Made by a program: the position numbers and the translations under genes | Assembly: GCF_902833085.1 (NCBI RefSeq) | Contig: NZ_CADFEB010000001.1 | Location: 355,742-419,741, forward strand | Length of the DNA: 64,000 nt | From: Burkholderia ubonensis | GTDB taxonomy: Bacteria; Pseudomonadota; Gammaproteobacteria; Burkholderiales; Burkholderiaceae | Direction of reading: 5' to 3' | Shown: positions 32,634-41,066 of the stretch, piece after piece | How the letters are laid out: every line of letters begins with the position of its first letter | How positions within the stretch are numbered: the stretch's first letter is position 1 | Notes under the pieces: model-generated | What the model was told of the DNA's origin: nothing | What the model saw: the letters and a program-made list of their open reading frames with translations, nothing else | Databases searched by the model: none

Positions 32634-32887
32634 GCTGCTACCGTCAAAAAAGGCAGCAGTTTACACGTCGCGGGCCGGTCGGCCGCCGGATTGCGGTCGG
32701 CGAGCCGGCCGCCGGAGGGGGTGCGGCGGCGCGAACGCCCGCCGGACAAGGCCGGCAGCGCGATCGGCCACGCCCGGTCTTCAAGAAATTCGCGCGGCCG
32801 GCCGATATCACTGTGCAGCGAGCCCGCCCTGCGCCACTTCCTCGCCGGTGCGCGTCGACGGACGCGAACCCGACCCGCTCACACACG

Positions 32888-34090
32888 ATGCTCACCGATT
32901 TCGTCACGCGCCTCCTCGACCGCTTCCGCAAGCCGCCCACCCAACAGATCTTCGCCGAACGGCTGATGGCCGCGCTGCGCGCGGCCGGCGACACGCGCGC
33001 GTGGATCTACGAAAGCGAGCGGGGCCGCCTCGTGCAGCCGGACGCCCCGTCGAACGTCGTCAACCTGCACAACCTGTTTCGGGAATACGCCGGCGCGAAG
33101 CCGGCCGATCGGCACGCGACGCTGAAGCACCAGGCGAGCGCCGTGGTCGGGCACGCCATTCCGGCGCGCCTGGCGGACGCGCAAGCGAAGCTGCGGCCGG
33201 TGATCCGGAGCGCGTCCGAGCGCGGCGAGATCCATCTGCAGATGGCAACCCGCCCGGAGCTCGCGTTCCGGCCGCTGTGCGAGAACCTCGAGATCGGCAT
33301 CGCGTACGACAGCGAGTTCAGCGTGTCGCGGCTGACGGCGACCAAGCTGCAGGAATGGGGGATCACGTTCGACGAGGCCTACGACATCGCGATCGACAAC
33401 CTGCGCGCCGAGTCGTCCCGCCCGTGGCTGGCGTTGCAGAACGGCGTGTTCCTGGCGCAGTTCGGCGACTACTACGACGCGGCGCGGCTGCTGCTGACCG
33501 ACCTGCTGTACCGGCAGCCGATCGCCGGCGCGCCGGTCGTGATGGCGCCGAACCGGGCCGTGCTGCTGCTCACCGGCGATCGCAATCCGGCAGGGTTCGA
33601 CACGATGCTGCAGGTGGCCGAGCGGGCGTTCGCGCAGCCGCGCCCGCTGCCGCCGCTGATGCTCCGCTGGGACGGCGCGGCCTGGCGGCGGTTCGTGCCG
33701 GAGGGGTTCGCATCGCGGCTGCAGCAATTGTGGGTCAGCGAGCTCGCCGGCGACTACCGCGACCAGCAGGCCCTGATGGACGAGGTCCACGCACGCGACG
33801 GGCTCGACGTGTTCGTCGCGCAGTACAGTGCATACCGGCGGCCGAGCGGCGAATTGTTCAGCATGAGCGTGTGGACCGAAGGCGTGCATTCGCTGCTGCC
33901 CGACACCGACAGCGTCATGCTGTTCCGGCCGCAAACGCAGCAGTCCGCCACCGTGCCGATGGCCGAGCTGCTGCGCCTGTGCGGCGACCTGATGACGGCC
34001 ACCGCACATCGCCCGGTGCGCTACGAGGTGAAGGCCTTCCCGGACGAGGCGCGGTTCCTGGCGCTGATGGAGAAATACCCGAAGCCCTGA
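32888..34090 (+). CDS. DUF1444-family protein
   Basis: A 400-residue protein starting MLTDFVTRLLDRFRKPPTQQ. The DUF1444 pattern is visible in 'FAERLMAALRAAGDTRAWIYESERGRLVQPDAPSNVVNLHNLFREYAGA' and 'RPLCENLEIGIAYDSEFSVSRLTATKLQEWGITFDEAYDIAIDNLR' (about 130-175), followed by 'VVMAPNRAVLLLTGDRNPAGFDTML'. A cytosolic protein family of unknown function in Firmicutes and Proteobacteria. No strong ribosome-binding site precedes the ATG, so a start slightly upstream is possible. Divergent from the DUF3348 operon across a 254-base spacer, so shared control is possible. Confidence 0.78.
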   Translation: MLTDFVTRLLDRFRKPPTQQIFAERLMAALRAAGDTRAWIYESERGRLVQPDAPSNVVNLHNLFREYAGAKPADRHATLKHQASAVVGHAIPARLADAQAKLRPVIRSASERGEIHLQMATRPELAFRPLCENLEIGIAYDSEFSVSRLTATKLQEWGITFDEAYDIAIDNLRAESSRPWLALQNGVFLAQFGDYYDAARLLLTDLLYRQPIAGAPVVMAPNRAVLLLTGDRNPAGFDTMLQVAERAFAQPRPLPPLMLRWDGAAWRRFVPEGFASRLQQLWVSELAGDYRDQQALMDEVHARDGLDVFVAQYSAYRRPSGELFSMSVWTEGVHSLLPDTDSVMLFRPQTQQSATVPMAELLRLCGDLMTATAHRPVRYEVKAFPDEARFLALMEKYPKP

Positions 34091-34131
34091 GCGCCGCCGG
34101 CGCATCAGAGCCCCGCCCGCCGGAGCCCGGC

Positions 34132-34152
34132 CGGCCCGCCATGAGCGGGCCG
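34132..34152. terminator. GC hairpin after the DUF1444 gene
   Basis: CGGCCCGC / GCGGGCCG inverted repeat (8 base pairs, 5-base loop CATGA), 42 bases after the DUF1444 stop. No T run, so a factor-dependent terminator or merely a structural hairpin. Confidence 0.4.
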
Positions 34153-34304
34153 AACGGCGATTCTGGCACGCTTCCCGCTACGCTGATAGGGGCTCCCCGC
34201 GCGCCCGAACCGCTCGCGAGCCCCCGCCGGCAGGTCTACCATAGGCGGACGCGCGGGCCGTGCACGCGGCCCCGGCCCACCCCGCAGCAGCGAAGGAGAA
34301 CGCC

Positions 34305-35684
34305 ATGACCCAGCACTTCGACGCGATCATCATCGGCACCGGGCAGGCCGGCCCGCCGCTCGCCGCCCGGCTGTCCGGCGCGGGCATGAGCGTCGCCATC
34401 GTCGAGCGGGGCCGGTTCGGCGGCACCTGCGTGAACACCGGCTGCATCCCCACCAAGACGCTGATCGCGAGCGCGTATGCCGCGCATCTCGCGCGGCGGG
34501 CCGGCGAATACGGCGTGACGGTCGGCGGACCGGTCACGGTCGACATGCCGCGCGTGAAGGCGCGCAAGGACGAGATCTCCGCGCGCTCCAGCCACGGCGT
34601 CGAGCAGTGGGTGCGCGGGCTGGAACGCGCGACGGTGCTGCAGGGCCACGCGCGCTTCGAGAGCGCCCGCACGGTGCGCGTCGGCGACACGCTGCTGGAG
34701 GCGGAGCGGATCTTCGTCAACGTCGGCGGGCGCGCGCTGGTGCCGCCGATGCCCGGCCTCGACCAGGTGCCCTATCTCACCAACTCGACGATGATGGACG
34801 TCGATTTCCTGCCGGAGCACCTGATCGTCGTCGGCGGCAGCTACGTCGGGCTCGAATTCGGCCAGATGTACCGGCGCTTCGGCTCGCGCGTGACGATCGT
34901 CGAGAAAGGCCCGCGCCTGATCCGGCGCGAGGACGAGGACGTGTCGCACGCGGTGCGGGAGATCCTCGAAGCCGAAGGCATCGACGTGCAGCTCGACGCG
35001 AACTGCCTGAGCGCGCGGCGCGACGGGCACCGCGTCGTCGTCGGGCTCGATTGCGCGTCCGGCGCGCGCGAGGTCGCGGGCTCGCATCTGCTGCTCGCCG
35101 TCGGCCGCGTGCCGAACACCGACGATCTCGGGCTCGCGCACGCCGGCGTCGAGACCGACGCGCACGGCTACATCGAGGTCGACGAGCAGCTGCGCACGAA
35201 CGTGCCCGGGATCTGGGCGATGGGCGACTGCAACGGGCGCGGTGCGTTCACGCATACGTCCTACAACGACTACGAGATCGTCGCGGCCAACCTGCTCGAC
35301 AACGATCCGCGCAAGGTGTCGGACCGCATCCCCGCGTACGCGATGTTCATCGACCCGCCGCTCGGCCGCGTCGGGATGACGCAAGCCGACGCGATGCAGA
35401 CGGGACGCCGGCTGCTGGTCGGCACGCGGCCGATGACGCGCGTCGGCCGCGCGGTCGAGAAAGGCGAGAGCCAGGGCTTCATGAAGGTGATCGTCGACGC
35501 GGACAGCCACGCGATCCTGGGCGCGTCGATTCTCGGCGTGACGGGCGACGAAGTCGTGCATGCGCTGCTCGACGTGATGGCCGCGAACGCGCCGTACACG
35601 ACGATCAGCCGCGCGATGCACATTCATCCGACGGTGTCGGAGCTGGTGCCGACGTTGCTTCAGGATCTGCATCCGCCCGGTTAG
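34305..35684 (+). CDS. Class I flavoprotein disulfide reductase-like oxidoreductase
   Basis: A 459-residue protein of the lipoamide dehydrogenase/mercuric reductase family. FAD site 'DAIIIGTGQAGPPLAARLSGAG' (about 6-27), redox motif 'GGTCVNTGCIPTKTLIASA' with the C-x4-C pair (CVNTGC, about 44-49), NAD(P)-binding 'LIVVGGSYVGLEFGQMY', second FAD contact 'GIWAMGDCNG', and the C-terminal 'HIHPTVSELVPTLLQ' with the His-Glu catalytic pair. It lacks the HMA domain and C-terminal Cys pair of MerA. Substrate unknown. GAAGGAG is 7 bases before the ATG at 34305, which is chosen over the upstream open frame. A GNAT gene follows 32 bases later. Confidence 0.9.
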   Translation: MTQHFDAIIIGTGQAGPPLAARLSGAGMSVAIVERGRFGGTCVNTGCIPTKTLIASAYAAHLARRAGEYGVTVGGPVTVDMPRVKARKDEISARSSHGVEQWVRGLERATVLQGHARFESARTVRVGDTLLEAERIFVNVGGRALVPPMPGLDQVPYLTNSTMMDVDFLPEHLIVVGGSYVGLEFGQMYRRFGSRVTIVEKGPRLIRREDEDVSHAVREILEAEGIDVQLDANCLSARRDGHRVVVGLDCASGAREVAGSHLLLAVGRVPNTDDLGLAHAGVETDAHGYIEVDEQLRTNVPGIWAMGDCNGRGAFTHTSYNDYEIVAANLLDNDPRKVSDRIPAYAMFIDPPLGRVGMTQADAMQTGRRLLVGTRPMTRVGRAVEKGESQGFMKVIVDADSHAILGASILGVTGDEVVHALLDVMAANAPYTTISRAMHIHPTVSELVPTLLQDLHPPG

Positions 35685-35716
35685 AATTCGCGGCGCTCAA
35701 CCTCACTACAACAACG

Positions 35717-36148
35717 ATGACGATCCGAGAACGCACCCCCGAAGACAATCCCGCGCTGCTGGACATCTGGCACCGCGCCGTGCAGGCCACGCACGCTTTC
35801 CTCACCGAACAGGACATCGCCGAACTCTACCCGCAGGTTCGCGATCTCTACCTGCCGAGCGTCGCGGTATGGGTCGCCGAAGCCGACGACGGCCGCGTCG
35901 CCGGCTTCATCGGCGTGAACGACGCGCAGGTCGAAATGCTGTTCGTCGATCCCGAGCGGTTCGGCCAGCGCGTCGGCACGCGCCTGCTCGATCATGTCCG
36001 CGCGAAGCATGCGCGCCTGACCGTCGACGTCAACGAGCAGAACCCGGGCGCGCATGCGTTCTATCGCCGCTACGGCTTCCGGGACGTCGGACGCTCGGCG
36101 ACGGATTCCGCCGGCAGGCCGTTTCCGCTGATTCACATGGCGTATTGA
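35717..36148 (+). CDS. GNAT-family acetyltransferase (YjaB-like)
   Basis: A 143-residue protein starting MTIRERTPEDNPALLDIWHR. It has the GNAT layout: 'AVWVAEADDGRVAGFIGVNDAQVEMLFVDPERFGQRVGTRLLDHVRAKH' with the acetyl-CoA-binding R/QxxGxG/A segment (FGQRVGTRLL), then 'LTVDVNEQNPGAHAFYRRYGFRDVGRSATDSAGRPFPLIHMAY'. The ending and length fit YjaB-type N-acetyltransferases. Substrate unknown. It follows the oxidoreductase gene with only 32 bases between, and may be expressed with it, although no strong Shine-Dalgarno sequence is visible before the ATG. Confidence 0.87.
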   Translation: MTIRERTPEDNPALLDIWHRAVQATHAFLTEQDIAELYPQVRDLYLPSVAVWVAEADDGRVAGFIGVNDAQVEMLFVDPERFGQRVGTRLLDHVRAKHARLTVDVNEQNPGAHAFYRRYGFRDVGRSATDSAGRPFPLIHMAY

Positions 36149-36519
36149 TTCATCGGCAAGCGGGCGCCGCGGGATGGCTTGACGAATTCAATCATTCGAA
36201 ACGATTTGTTCAATTGAAATCATGATCGGCAATTCCGATTGCCTATCCCGATTCCATTTCCATGAATTTATTAAAATCCCGCCCGGTTTTAACCATTCTT
36301 TCGCCCGCCCGCTCGCCACGCAGCCCGAAAACACGGCAAATTCCCCGTGTTTAGTGCATCCCAGGTAAAAACAATGCCCCCGATTGCATTCGCCAAAATC
36401 GTCAATTAATATCGAACCCGCTTGTAAGGCATCGACAATAAATGTCGCACAGGCAGTGGCGGCCAACCCGCCGTGTTTCCGTGTAGAAGGTCTCGTATAC
36501 ATCGAATAGGAGAACTGAC
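36149..36519. promoter_or_regulatory. AT-rich leader region upstream of the 40-residue peptide gene
   Basis: About 370 bases with no supported gene and clearly lower G+C than the flanks. The segment 36185-36420 contains short inverted motifs such as ATCGG-CAATT-CCGAT at 36225-36239. It presumably contains the promoter for the peptide/peptidase pair; no confident -35/-10 pair was picked. Confidence 0.4.
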
Positions 36520-36642
36520 ATGCAGGAAAATCAGCAAATCGACTTGGTCGAGTGGATGCAGGAAGACACGCATCCGGAAGCCGTCGACATGATGGTCGCG
36601 GATGCCGTGGTGCCGTTCGGCACCGCGCTCTGGCCGCTGTAA
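36520..36642 (+). CDS. 40-residue peptide, candidate RiPP-like precursor
   Basis: ATG at 36520 with AGGAG 7 bases upstream; 40 codons ending in TAA. The sequence starts MQENQQIDLVEWMQEDTHPE and ends AVVPFGTALWPL. The first ~25 residues are acidic (Glu/Asp-rich, leader-like), and the last ~15 are neutral and hydrophobic with F, G, T, W, P (core-like), the polarity common in ribosomal peptide precursors. A perfect hairpin separates it from an M29-like aminopeptidase gene, an arrangement often seen between precursor and processing genes. No known modifying enzyme (B protein, LanM, YcaO, radical SAM) is nearby, so a RiPP role is a hypothesis. The gene is too short for default gene callers. Confidence 0.6.
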   Translation: MQENQQIDLVEWMQEDTHPEAVDMMVADAVVPFGTALWPL

Positions 36643-36658
36643 GCGCGCCGTTCGACCA

Positions 36659-36684
36659 GGCGGAAGGGCGTCGTCCCTTCCGCC
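36659..36684 (+). terminator. Perfect intercistronic hairpin (attenuator or mRNA stabiliser)
   Basis: GGCGGAAGGG-CGTCGT-CCCTTCCGCC: a 10-base-pair perfect stem with a six-base loop, 16 bases after the peptide stop and 16 bases before the aminopeptidase ATG. There is no T tract. In operons that need much precursor and little enzyme, such a hairpin causes partial termination or protects the 3' end of the short transcript. Confidence 0.75.
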
Positions 36685-36700
36685 GCTTCCGGAGACACGC

Positions 36701-37654
36701 ATGCTGAACCTGCACCGCGCGCTCGGCTTTCATCCCGCGCTGCGCGACAAGCTCGCGCGCGCAGACCAGGCCAAGCTGCTGATCGCCTACGACGCGCGCA
36801 ATCGCGACATCGCGTTGCGCGCTTTTTCTACGCTGCCCGCGTCGCTCGACGCGACGACCCTCTGCCTCGAAACCACCGCGCCCGCCGAGATCGTCGCGGC
36901 AATCGGCCGCGCCGACCTGTTCGTGCTGCTGTACGACTCGTCCACGCTGCCGACGCCGTCGCCGAGCGGCCCGCCGTTCCTCGCGGCGATCCGGCCGGCG
37001 ATCGTCGAGCACTGGAGCAAGTCGGTGCTGTTCAAGGACTACGGCCCGCATCTCGACGAAGCGTTCGCGGAATCGCTCGACGACATCGCGGCGCGCAACG
37101 CACGCCTGATCGACGCCGCCGCGCGCGCGTCGCAGATCCATTTCGTCGATGAGGCCGGCAACCGGCTGACGGGCTCGCTCGCGCCGGACCAGAAATGGAC
37201 CAGCGTGGACGGGATGGGCAACCTCGACGTCGTGCCCGGCGAGATCGCGACGCACGTGACCGACCTGCGCGGCTCGATCGTGTTCAGCGGCACCTTCCTC
37301 GGCACCGTGCCGTTCGCGGTCAAGTACAAGGTCGCGGAGCGGCTCGCGACGCTGCATGTCGAGGACAGCACGATCGTCGATTTCGACAGCGAGCATCCGG
37401 ACTTCCAGCGCGATTTCGCGTCCTACCTGGACCGCCACGAGAATCACCGCCGGGTCGAGGAATTCGGCATCGGCACGAATCTCGGCATCAAGGGCCTGTA
37501 CGGCCGCAACGCCGGTTTCGAGGAGCGGCATCCGGGCCTGCATCTCGGCCTCGGCGGCGGCGCGCAAGGCAGCCACCATCTCGACCTGATCTTCGCGAAC
37601 GGCACGCTGGCGTTCGACGACCGGATCGTGTTCGACGGCGCCTTCGCGGTGTGA
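36701..37654 (+). CDS. M29-like aminopeptidase-family protein
   Basis: A 317-residue protein starting MLNLHRALGFHPALRDKLAR. The C-terminal third resembles the metal site of M29 (aminopeptidase T) enzymes: 'RRVEEFGIGTNLGIKGLYGRNAGFEERHPGLHLGLGGGAQGSHHLDLIF' (about 248-296), with Glu, Glu/Glu, His and HxD ligands in the expected order. The N-terminal part follows the family's 'ADLFVLLYD...' layout. It is shorter than typical M29 enzymes (about 400), so trimming of the N-terminal region or a divergent subfamily is likely. CGGAG precedes the ATG at 36701. It lies directly after the 40-residue peptide gene and could process that peptide (inference). Confidence 0.65.
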   Translation: MLNLHRALGFHPALRDKLARADQAKLLIAYDARNRDIALRAFSTLPASLDATTLCLETTAPAEIVAAIGRADLFVLLYDSSTLPTPSPSGPPFLAAIRPAIVEHWSKSVLFKDYGPHLDEAFAESLDDIAARNARLIDAAARASQIHFVDEAGNRLTGSLAPDQKWTSVDGMGNLDVVPGEIATHVTDLRGSIVFSGTFLGTVPFAVKYKVAERLATLHVEDSTIVDFDSEHPDFQRDFASYLDRHENHRRVEEFGIGTNLGIKGLYGRNAGFEERHPGLHLGLGGGAQGSHHLDLIFANGTLAFDDRIVFDGAFAV

Positions 37655-37672
37655 CGCCGGCGCGGCACGGGC

Positions 37673-38170
37673 TTACGCCCGTTCCCCCAGCCACTTGTAC
37701 ATCACGAGGCTGTCGACCAGCCCGAGCCGCGCGTGGCGATACGCGCGCGGCAGGCGGCCGACGATCTCGAACCCGAGCTTCTGCCACAGCGCGACCGCGG
37801 CTTCATTGGTCGACACCACCGAATTGAACTGCATCGCGAGAAAGCCGCGTTCGCGCGCGACCTCCTGCGAGTGCTCGCACATCCGGCGCGCGACGCCGCG
37901 GCCGCGCGCCGCTTCGCTCACCATGTAGCCGCAGTTGCAGACGTGGCTGCCCGGACCCGCCGCATTCGCCTTCAGGTAGTACGAGCCGAGCAGCACGCCG
38001 TCCTCTTCCGCGACCCAGGTGCACAGCGGCGCGTCGAGCCACACCGCGCGCGCGGCATCCTCGGTCGGCGCGGGGTCGAATGCGTAGGTTTCCTGCGCAG
38101 CGACCACTGCGCGGTAGGTCGGCCAGAAACGGGCGAAATCGTCGGCGGTCATCGGGCGAAGCGTGATCAT
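37673..38170 (-). CDS. GNAT-family acetyltransferase
   Basis: A 165-residue protein starting MITLRPMTADDFARFWPTYR. It has a complete GNAT fold: 'CTWVAEEDGVLLGSYYLKAN', 'CGYMVSEAARGRGVARRMCEHSQEVARERGFLAMQFNSVVSTNEAAVALWQKLGFEIVGRLPRAY' with the acetyl-CoA loop RGRGVA and the conserved N-x4-A-x-x-L-W/Y-x-K-x-GF motif. Burkholderia members of this type are predicted amino-acid or small-amine acetyltransferases. AAGGAC is 6 bases before the ATG. It is convergent with the M29-like gene (19-base gap) and separated from the NRPS operon by a strong hairpin, so it is probably unrelated to peptide biosynthesis. Confidence 0.9.
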   Translation of the reverse strand: MITLRPMTADDFARFWPTYRAVVAAQETYAFDPAPTEDAARAVWLDAPLCTWVAEEDGVLLGSYYLKANAAGPGSHVCNCGYMVSEAARGRGVARRMCEHSQEVARERGFLAMQFNSVVSTNEAAVALWQKLGFEIVGRLPRAYRHARLGLVDSLVMYKWLGERA

Positions 38171-38266
38171 GCGGGTCCTTGGGAATCGAAGGGTTGGCTG
38201 ACGCAGCACCTGCGATTCTAGGCTCGATCGACGCCGTCCGCTGTCGACGCTTCGCCGTCGGCGGCA

Positions 38267-38297
38267 GGCGCCGCGCACCCGGCGGATGCGCGGCGCC
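38267..38297. terminator. Strong hairpin at the 3' end of the NRPS operon
   Basis: GGCGCCGCGCA-N9-TGCGCGGCGCC: perfect 11-base-pair stem, 18 bases past the stop of the last gene of the minus-strand NRPS operon. No T tract on either side. A likely transcription end or mRNA 3' stabiliser marking the cluster boundary. Confidence 0.55.
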
Positions 38298-38314
38298 CAT
38301 GCGTGCGGGAGCGC

Positions 38315-39049
38315 TCAGATGATCGACACGCCGGTGGCCGGCACGTACATGAAGCAGTAGAACGTGTACGCGATGACGATGTCGTTCGGATTGCCCTGGA
38401 TCAGCGGCCCCTGGTTCACCGTCCAGTCGGCGGTGGGCGGCCACGCGATCGGCTGGCCCGCGAAGTCGAAGTTCGTCACCTGGTCGCCGCCGTCCTTCTG
38501 CGACCACGAATCGAATTGCGACGTCGAGTCGCAGCGCACCCAGTGGTAGTCGCCCGGCCAGCCGACCGACGGATCGCCCGGCGAAATCAGCAGCGCGACA
38601 TAGTGCCCGACGCCGCCCTGCGCGCGCACGTGCTGGACCAGGTCCGCCTGCGTCGACGAGCCCAGGTTGACGAGCCCGTCGAGCTGCGCGCCCTTGACCA
38701 CGTCAGGCCCCGTCGGCGGCGACGTGAGGAAGTAGCCGTGCATCCGCCCCGGCTGCGCGAACGAGTTCGACGCGATGTTCGCCGAGTAGTTGTAGCAGTT
38801 GTTGTTCACCTGGAACTTGTAGGACATGAAGCATCCGTCGCAGTTGGCCGCCGGATCGTAGGCGATCGACGTGCCGACCACGGTGGGCGCGTATTGCGGC
38901 ACCCGCCTGCCGCCCGGCACCGTCACGTAGTGCGGCGCGATCTGCTGGCCGGCGGCGGCTTCCATTCCCGGGGCGAGCACCGCGTAGCGCGGATCGTCCT
39001 CGTGAGTCATCCCGCTCAGCCGGTAGCGTGCATAAGGTTTCATCAACAT
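38315..39049 (-). CDS. Hypothetical protein with NCYNY motif, possible NlpC/P60-like cysteine hydrolase
   Basis: A 244-residue protein (start taken at the second of two adjacent ATGs, 6 bases after GGAGG). Key block: 'FQVNNNCYNYSANIASNSFAQPGRMHGYFL' (about 78-107), then 'GGVGHYVALLISPGDPSVGWPGDYHWVRCDSTSQFDSWSQKDGGDQVTNFDFAG' (about 152-205). A Cys in N-C-Y-N-Y, a later H-Y-V-A-L and D-Y-H-W in this order recall cysteine hydrolases of the papain/NlpC type. No signal peptide is visible. It is the last gene of the NRPS operon, 40 bases after the asparaginase. It could act on the peptide (release or cyclisation), but that is speculation. Family uncertain. Confidence 0.55.
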   Translation of the reverse strand: MLMKPYARYRLSGMTHEDDPRYAVLAPGMEAAAGQQIAPHYVTVPGGRRVPQYAPTVVGTSIAYDPAANCDGCFMSYKFQVNNNCYNYSANIASNSFAQPGRMHGYFLTSPPTGPDVVKGAQLDGLVNLGSSTQADLVQHVRAQGGVGHYVALLISPGDPSVGWPGDYHWVRCDSTSQFDSWSQKDGGDQVTNFDFAGQPIAWPPTADWTVNQGPLIQGNPNDIVIAYTFYCFMYVPATGVSII

Positions 39050-39087
39050 CATCTGCCTCCTTGGGTTGAGTGAAGCGCCGCCCCGGC

Positions 39088-40200
39088 TCAGTGGACGGGC
39101 CGCGTTTTCACGGCCGCGGTCTCGGGCGGCGTGATTTCTCCCGCCAGGCTCTGCTGCATCGTCTTGCGGATGTCGGCGGGCGCCATGCCGGTGCTGATCA
39201 GACAGACGAGCTTGGCGAGGGATGCTTCGGGCACCATGTCGTACGCGCTGATCGCGCCGGCCTGCGCGAGCCCCGAGCCGGTCTCGTACGCGTCGATGTT
39301 GACCGAGCCGGCCAGCACCTGCGTGTTGTCCATCAGCTCGACGCCCGCCTCGGTCGCGTTCGACAGCACCTGCAGGAAATCGGCGGCCGACGGGCCGTTG
39401 CCCTCGCCGAACGCCTCGATCACGACGCCCTTCACCGCGGGCTCGCTGCGGTTGATCATCGCGTTCGCGACCGATGCGCCGATGCCCGGGTACAGCGTCA
39501 TGATGATCGCCGCGAAGCCGTGCACCGCCTGCGCCTGGCTCGCCAGCCGCGCCTGCACGGCCGCGAGGTTCGCGGGATTGTCGAGCGACGTGCTCCAGTC
39601 CGGCGGCGGCAGCAGCAGCGCCGTATTGATCGAGATCTGCGCGGCCACGGTCGCCAGCGGCGGGAAATTCGGCGACGAGAACGCCGCGAACTGGTTCGCG
39701 TTGACCTTGACCGAGCGGTTGCCGCGCAGCAGCAGCGAATCGAAGTACAGCAGGCTCTCCGGAATGCGCGTCGTGCCGGCGAGCACGATCGCGCCGACCA
39801 GGTTGGTCAGCGCGTCGTTGAGGGTCATCGCGAGCGGCACCTGCGAGCCGGTGAACACGACGGGCTTCGAGAGGCCCGGCAGCAGGAACGACATCGCGGC
39901 CGCGGTGAACGCCATCGTGTCGGTACCGTGCAGCACGACGAAGCCGTCGTAGTCGTCGTACACCGCAACGAGCGATTGCGCGATCGTGATCCAGTCGGAC
40001 GGCGTCATGTTCGAGCTGTCGAGCGGCGTGTCGAACCACGCCACCGTGTAGTCGAGCCCCGGATAGCCGGCCACCTGTCCGCCGGCGAGCCCCGGCATCG
40101 ATTCGATCAGCGCCTGGAACTGCGGCCCCGGCATCGGCGCGAGCGGTGTACCGTCGCAGCCGATCGTGCCGCCCGTATAGAGAACATGGACTCGGCTCAT
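39088..40200 (-). CDS. L-asparaginase-family amidohydrolase in the NRPS operon
   Basis: A 370-residue protein starting MSRVHVLYTGGTIGCDGTPL. Both catalytic threonine motifs of the L-asparaginase fold are present: 'YTGGTIG' (about 9-15) and 'VLHGTDTMAFTAAAMSFLL' (about 88-106), followed by 'PVVFTGSQVPL' and the C-terminal dimer-contact part. No signal peptide, so cytoplasmic. AAGGAGAG precedes the ATG. Located between the formyltransferase and the NCYNY protein in one operon, it is more likely to act on an amide of the peptide product or on precursor supply than in general nitrogen metabolism (inference). Some residues after the first motif differ from housekeeping asparaginases. Confidence 0.88.
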   Translation of the reverse strand: MSRVHVLYTGGTIGCDGTPLAPMPGPQFQALIESMPGLAGGQVAGYPGLDYTVAWFDTPLDSSNMTPSDWITIAQSLVAVYDDYDGFVVLHGTDTMAFTAAAMSFLLPGLSKPVVFTGSQVPLAMTLNDALTNLVGAIVLAGTTRIPESLLYFDSLLLRGNRSVKVNANQFAAFSSPNFPPLATVAAQISINTALLLPPPDWSTSLDNPANLAAVQARLASQAQAVHGFAAIIMTLYPGIGASVANAMINRSEPAVKGVVIEAFGEGNGPSAADFLQVLSNATEAGVELMDNTQVLAGSVNIDAYETGSGLAQAGAISAYDMVPEASLAKLVCLISTGMAPADIRKTMQQSLAGEITPPETAAVKTRPVH

Positions 40201-40212
40201 CGTCGCTCTCCT

Positions 40213-41064
40213 TCAGGTCTGCGTAACATCTCCGGTCACGCGCCGCGCGTCGCCGGCCGCCACGCGAGCCGGCGTGCCGGCCGCCGGAATGCCGAGCCGC
40301 CCGCGCTTGCGCCGCAAGAACAGCCGCAGGTCGTGGAACAGGTTGCGGTCGCGGTTGCGGTACTGCCGCCCCACCGGCGGCTGCGGCGTGCGCGGCAGCG
40401 GCATGCCCGCGCGCAGCCCGTCGAGCAGCTCGACGAGCCGGTGGATGGCCGCCTTCTCCGCGCGGCAGTAGAGCTTTTCGGCGGTGTCGTCCGGATACAG
40501 CGGCGGCGTCACCTGCGCGATGATGTCGCCGGTATCGACCCCGCTGTCGACGAAGTGGATCGTCGAGCCGATCCGGTCGAACGCGCGGTCGTAGAGCGCG
40601 AAGAAGAAGCAGTGATTGCCGCGGTACCACGGCAGGAATCCGCCGTGGATGTTGACCGTCGTGCCCGCCGCCGCCAGCGTGCGGCGCGACAGGATGCTCG
40701 TGCAGATCACCACGGTCACGTCGGGCGCGGTCGCCTCGAGCAGCTCGACGACTTCGTCGCGGTTGATCCAGTCGACCGTCAGGCTCGGCGGCACCGGCCA
40801 TTCGGGCGCGTCGGGATCGAGTGCGAAATACGCGCGGCGGTATGCGTCCAGCCCGACCAGCGTGCGGCGCCAGCGGTGATACGCGAGCGCCGCCCAGTCG
40901 ATCCAGCGCTTGCGGCGCCACAGCCGCCGGTGCTGGCAGCGCGACGGCTCGACCACCAGCGCGGCAAGCCCGAAGCGGCGATGCAGCTCGGCGGCGAGAT
41001 AGCGATGGTGCGCGTCGTCCGACGCGAGCAGCGCGATCCGCAACGGCGATGCAGGTTGGGCCAT
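40213..41064 (-). CDS. Formyltransferase (Fmt/PurN-type) in the NRPS operon
   Basis: A 283-residue protein starting MAQPASPLRIALLASDDAHH. The formyl transferase catalytic block is complete: 'GTTVNIHGGFLPWYRGNHCFFFALYDRAFDRIGSTIHFVDSGVDTGDIIAQ' (about 130-180), where N-I-H-G and the later D of 'SGVDTGDII' are the catalytic Asn, His and Asp of 10-formyl-THF-dependent enzymes. Basic C-terminal tail (RLFLRRKRGRLG). It starts 2 bases after the MbtH-like gene. In NRPS clusters such enzymes formylate an amino group of the starter or of a side chain. Here the target could be the alpha or beta amine of diaminopropionate (inference). Confidence 0.85.
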   Translation of the reverse strand: MAQPASPLRIALLASDDAHHRYLAAELHRRFGLAALVVEPSRCQHRRLWRRKRWIDWAALAYHRWRRTLVGLDAYRRAYFALDPDAPEWPVPPSLTVDWINRDEVVELLEATAPDVTVVICTSILSRRTLAAAGTTVNIHGGFLPWYRGNHCFFFALYDRAFDRIGSTIHFVDSGVDTGDIIAQVTPPLYPDDTAEKLYCRAEKAAIHRLVELLDGLRAGMPLPRTPQPPVGRQYRNRDRNLFHDLRLFLRRKRGRLGIPAAGTPARVAAGDARRVTGDVTQT

Positions 41065-41066
41065 GA

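Noticed and set aside
36520-37654. Lasso peptide cluster
   Set aside because: Hairpin and small peptide fit, but there is no RRE/B1, transglutaminase-like B2 or asparagine-synthetase-like C protein.
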